From NCBI GenBank assembly GCA_030147505.1, contig JASBVG010000083.1, positions 1 through 44,822 of the forward strand: a stretch of 44,822 nucleotides of DNA. Direction: 5' to 3'. The position numbers and the translations under genes are program-made. The stretch is from Tardiphaga sp. GTDB taxonomy: Bacteria > Pseudomonadota > Alphaproteobacteria > Rhizobiales > Xanthobacteraceae. Below the pieces are notes generated by a model. The model saw only the letters and a program-made list of their open reading frames with translations, was not told the DNA's origin and searched no databases. Below are positions 44,660 to 44,822 of this stretch, one piece after another; within the stretch, counting starts at the first letter, position 1; each line of letters starts with the position of its first letter.

Positions 44660-44752
44660 TGTGCTTCCAGGCCGACCGCGGAACGTGCGGAACGTCAGAT
44701 TTTCGTCATAAAGGGGTATCGCCAACCGCGGAAACGGTCAAGCATTGTAACG

Positions 44753-44822
44753 TCAGGACGCGTTGCGTGTTCCGAAGAAGTCCTTGACCTTGGTGAAGAA
44801 TCCCGCTGCCTCTGGTTGCGTT
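44753..44822 (-). CDS. dnaJ: probable chaperone DnaJ, last 22 codons
   Basis: The minus-strand frame entering at the right edge ends TQPEAAGFFTKVKDFFGTRN then AS and a stop at 44753. GFFxKVKDFF near the end of a protein is the usual C terminus of DnaJ, and dnaJ upstream of a pmtA-like gene agrees with gene order I recall from Bradyrhizobium-type genomes. Only the tail is visible, so the call is tentative. Confidence 0.68.
   Translation of the reverse strand, partial: TQPEAAGFFTKVKDFFGTRNAS

Overview
The window looks like chromosomal DNA of an alphaproteobacterium of the Bradyrhizobium/Rhodopseudomonas group (Nitrobacteraceae, order Rhizobiales). I infer this from the GC-rich codon use, the rpsA-cmk-aroA block, the lptC-lptA-lptB-rpoN-hpf-ptsN block, the Hsp20-DUF1150 pair and palindromic repeats of kinds I associate with these genomes. 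The genus cannot be fixed from sequence alone.

Layout. 1-2922 (minus): 5' part of rpsA, then cmk and aroA. 3072-4062 (plus): a FYDLN acidic protein, tRNA-Ala(GGC), two hairpins abutting the tRNA CCA end, and a 79-residue GIY-YIG nuclease. 4067-5184: divergent ohrR/ohr peroxide-defence pair with palindromic operators. 5315-6573: class III CoA-transferase with a terminator-like hairpin. 6691-10927: ugpB-A-E-C glycerol-3-phosphate-type ABC importer, with a palindromic repeat between ugpB and ugpA. 10973-11886: sigma-32-type promoter, a leader that may hide the Shine-Dalgarno site, hsp20, DUF1150. 12150-13300: two unrecognised proteins, one with an internal duplication. 13331-13436: palindromic repeat. 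13471-19955 (minus in order rnd, lptC, lptA, lptB, rpoN, hpf, ptsN): LPS export, sigma-54, ribosome hibernation and nitrogen PTS. 20073-20930: NYN-LOTUS protein. 20960-24134: cupin, HpaB-type hydroxylase and flavin reductase, divergent from a MarR regulator. 24135-32248 (minus): complete kdp locus with a 27-codon ORF, kdpF, A, B, C, D, E. 32540-34616: unknown protein, dgoK, dgoA.

34712-39505 is a small integrated element. An exact 18-bp copy of the tRNA-Leu(CAG) 3' end lies at its far side. It carries a TonB-dependent siderophore receptor, a PepSY membrane protein and a frameshifted, truncated integrase next to the tRNA. The element is visibly less GC-rich than its neighbours and its integrase is dead, so it now looks like fixed iron-uptake cargo.

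39489-44822: tRNA-Leu, an NDUFA9-like NAD(P)-binding protein, then (minus) pmtA-like methyltransferase, FMN reductase, pyrF, DUF1330, dapB and gpmA, with the last codons of a probable dnaJ at the right edge. The observations most worth a second look are the tRNA-Ala/hairpin/GIY-YIG unit, the tRNA-Leu island, and the RpoH promoter plus candidate RNA thermometer before hsp20.
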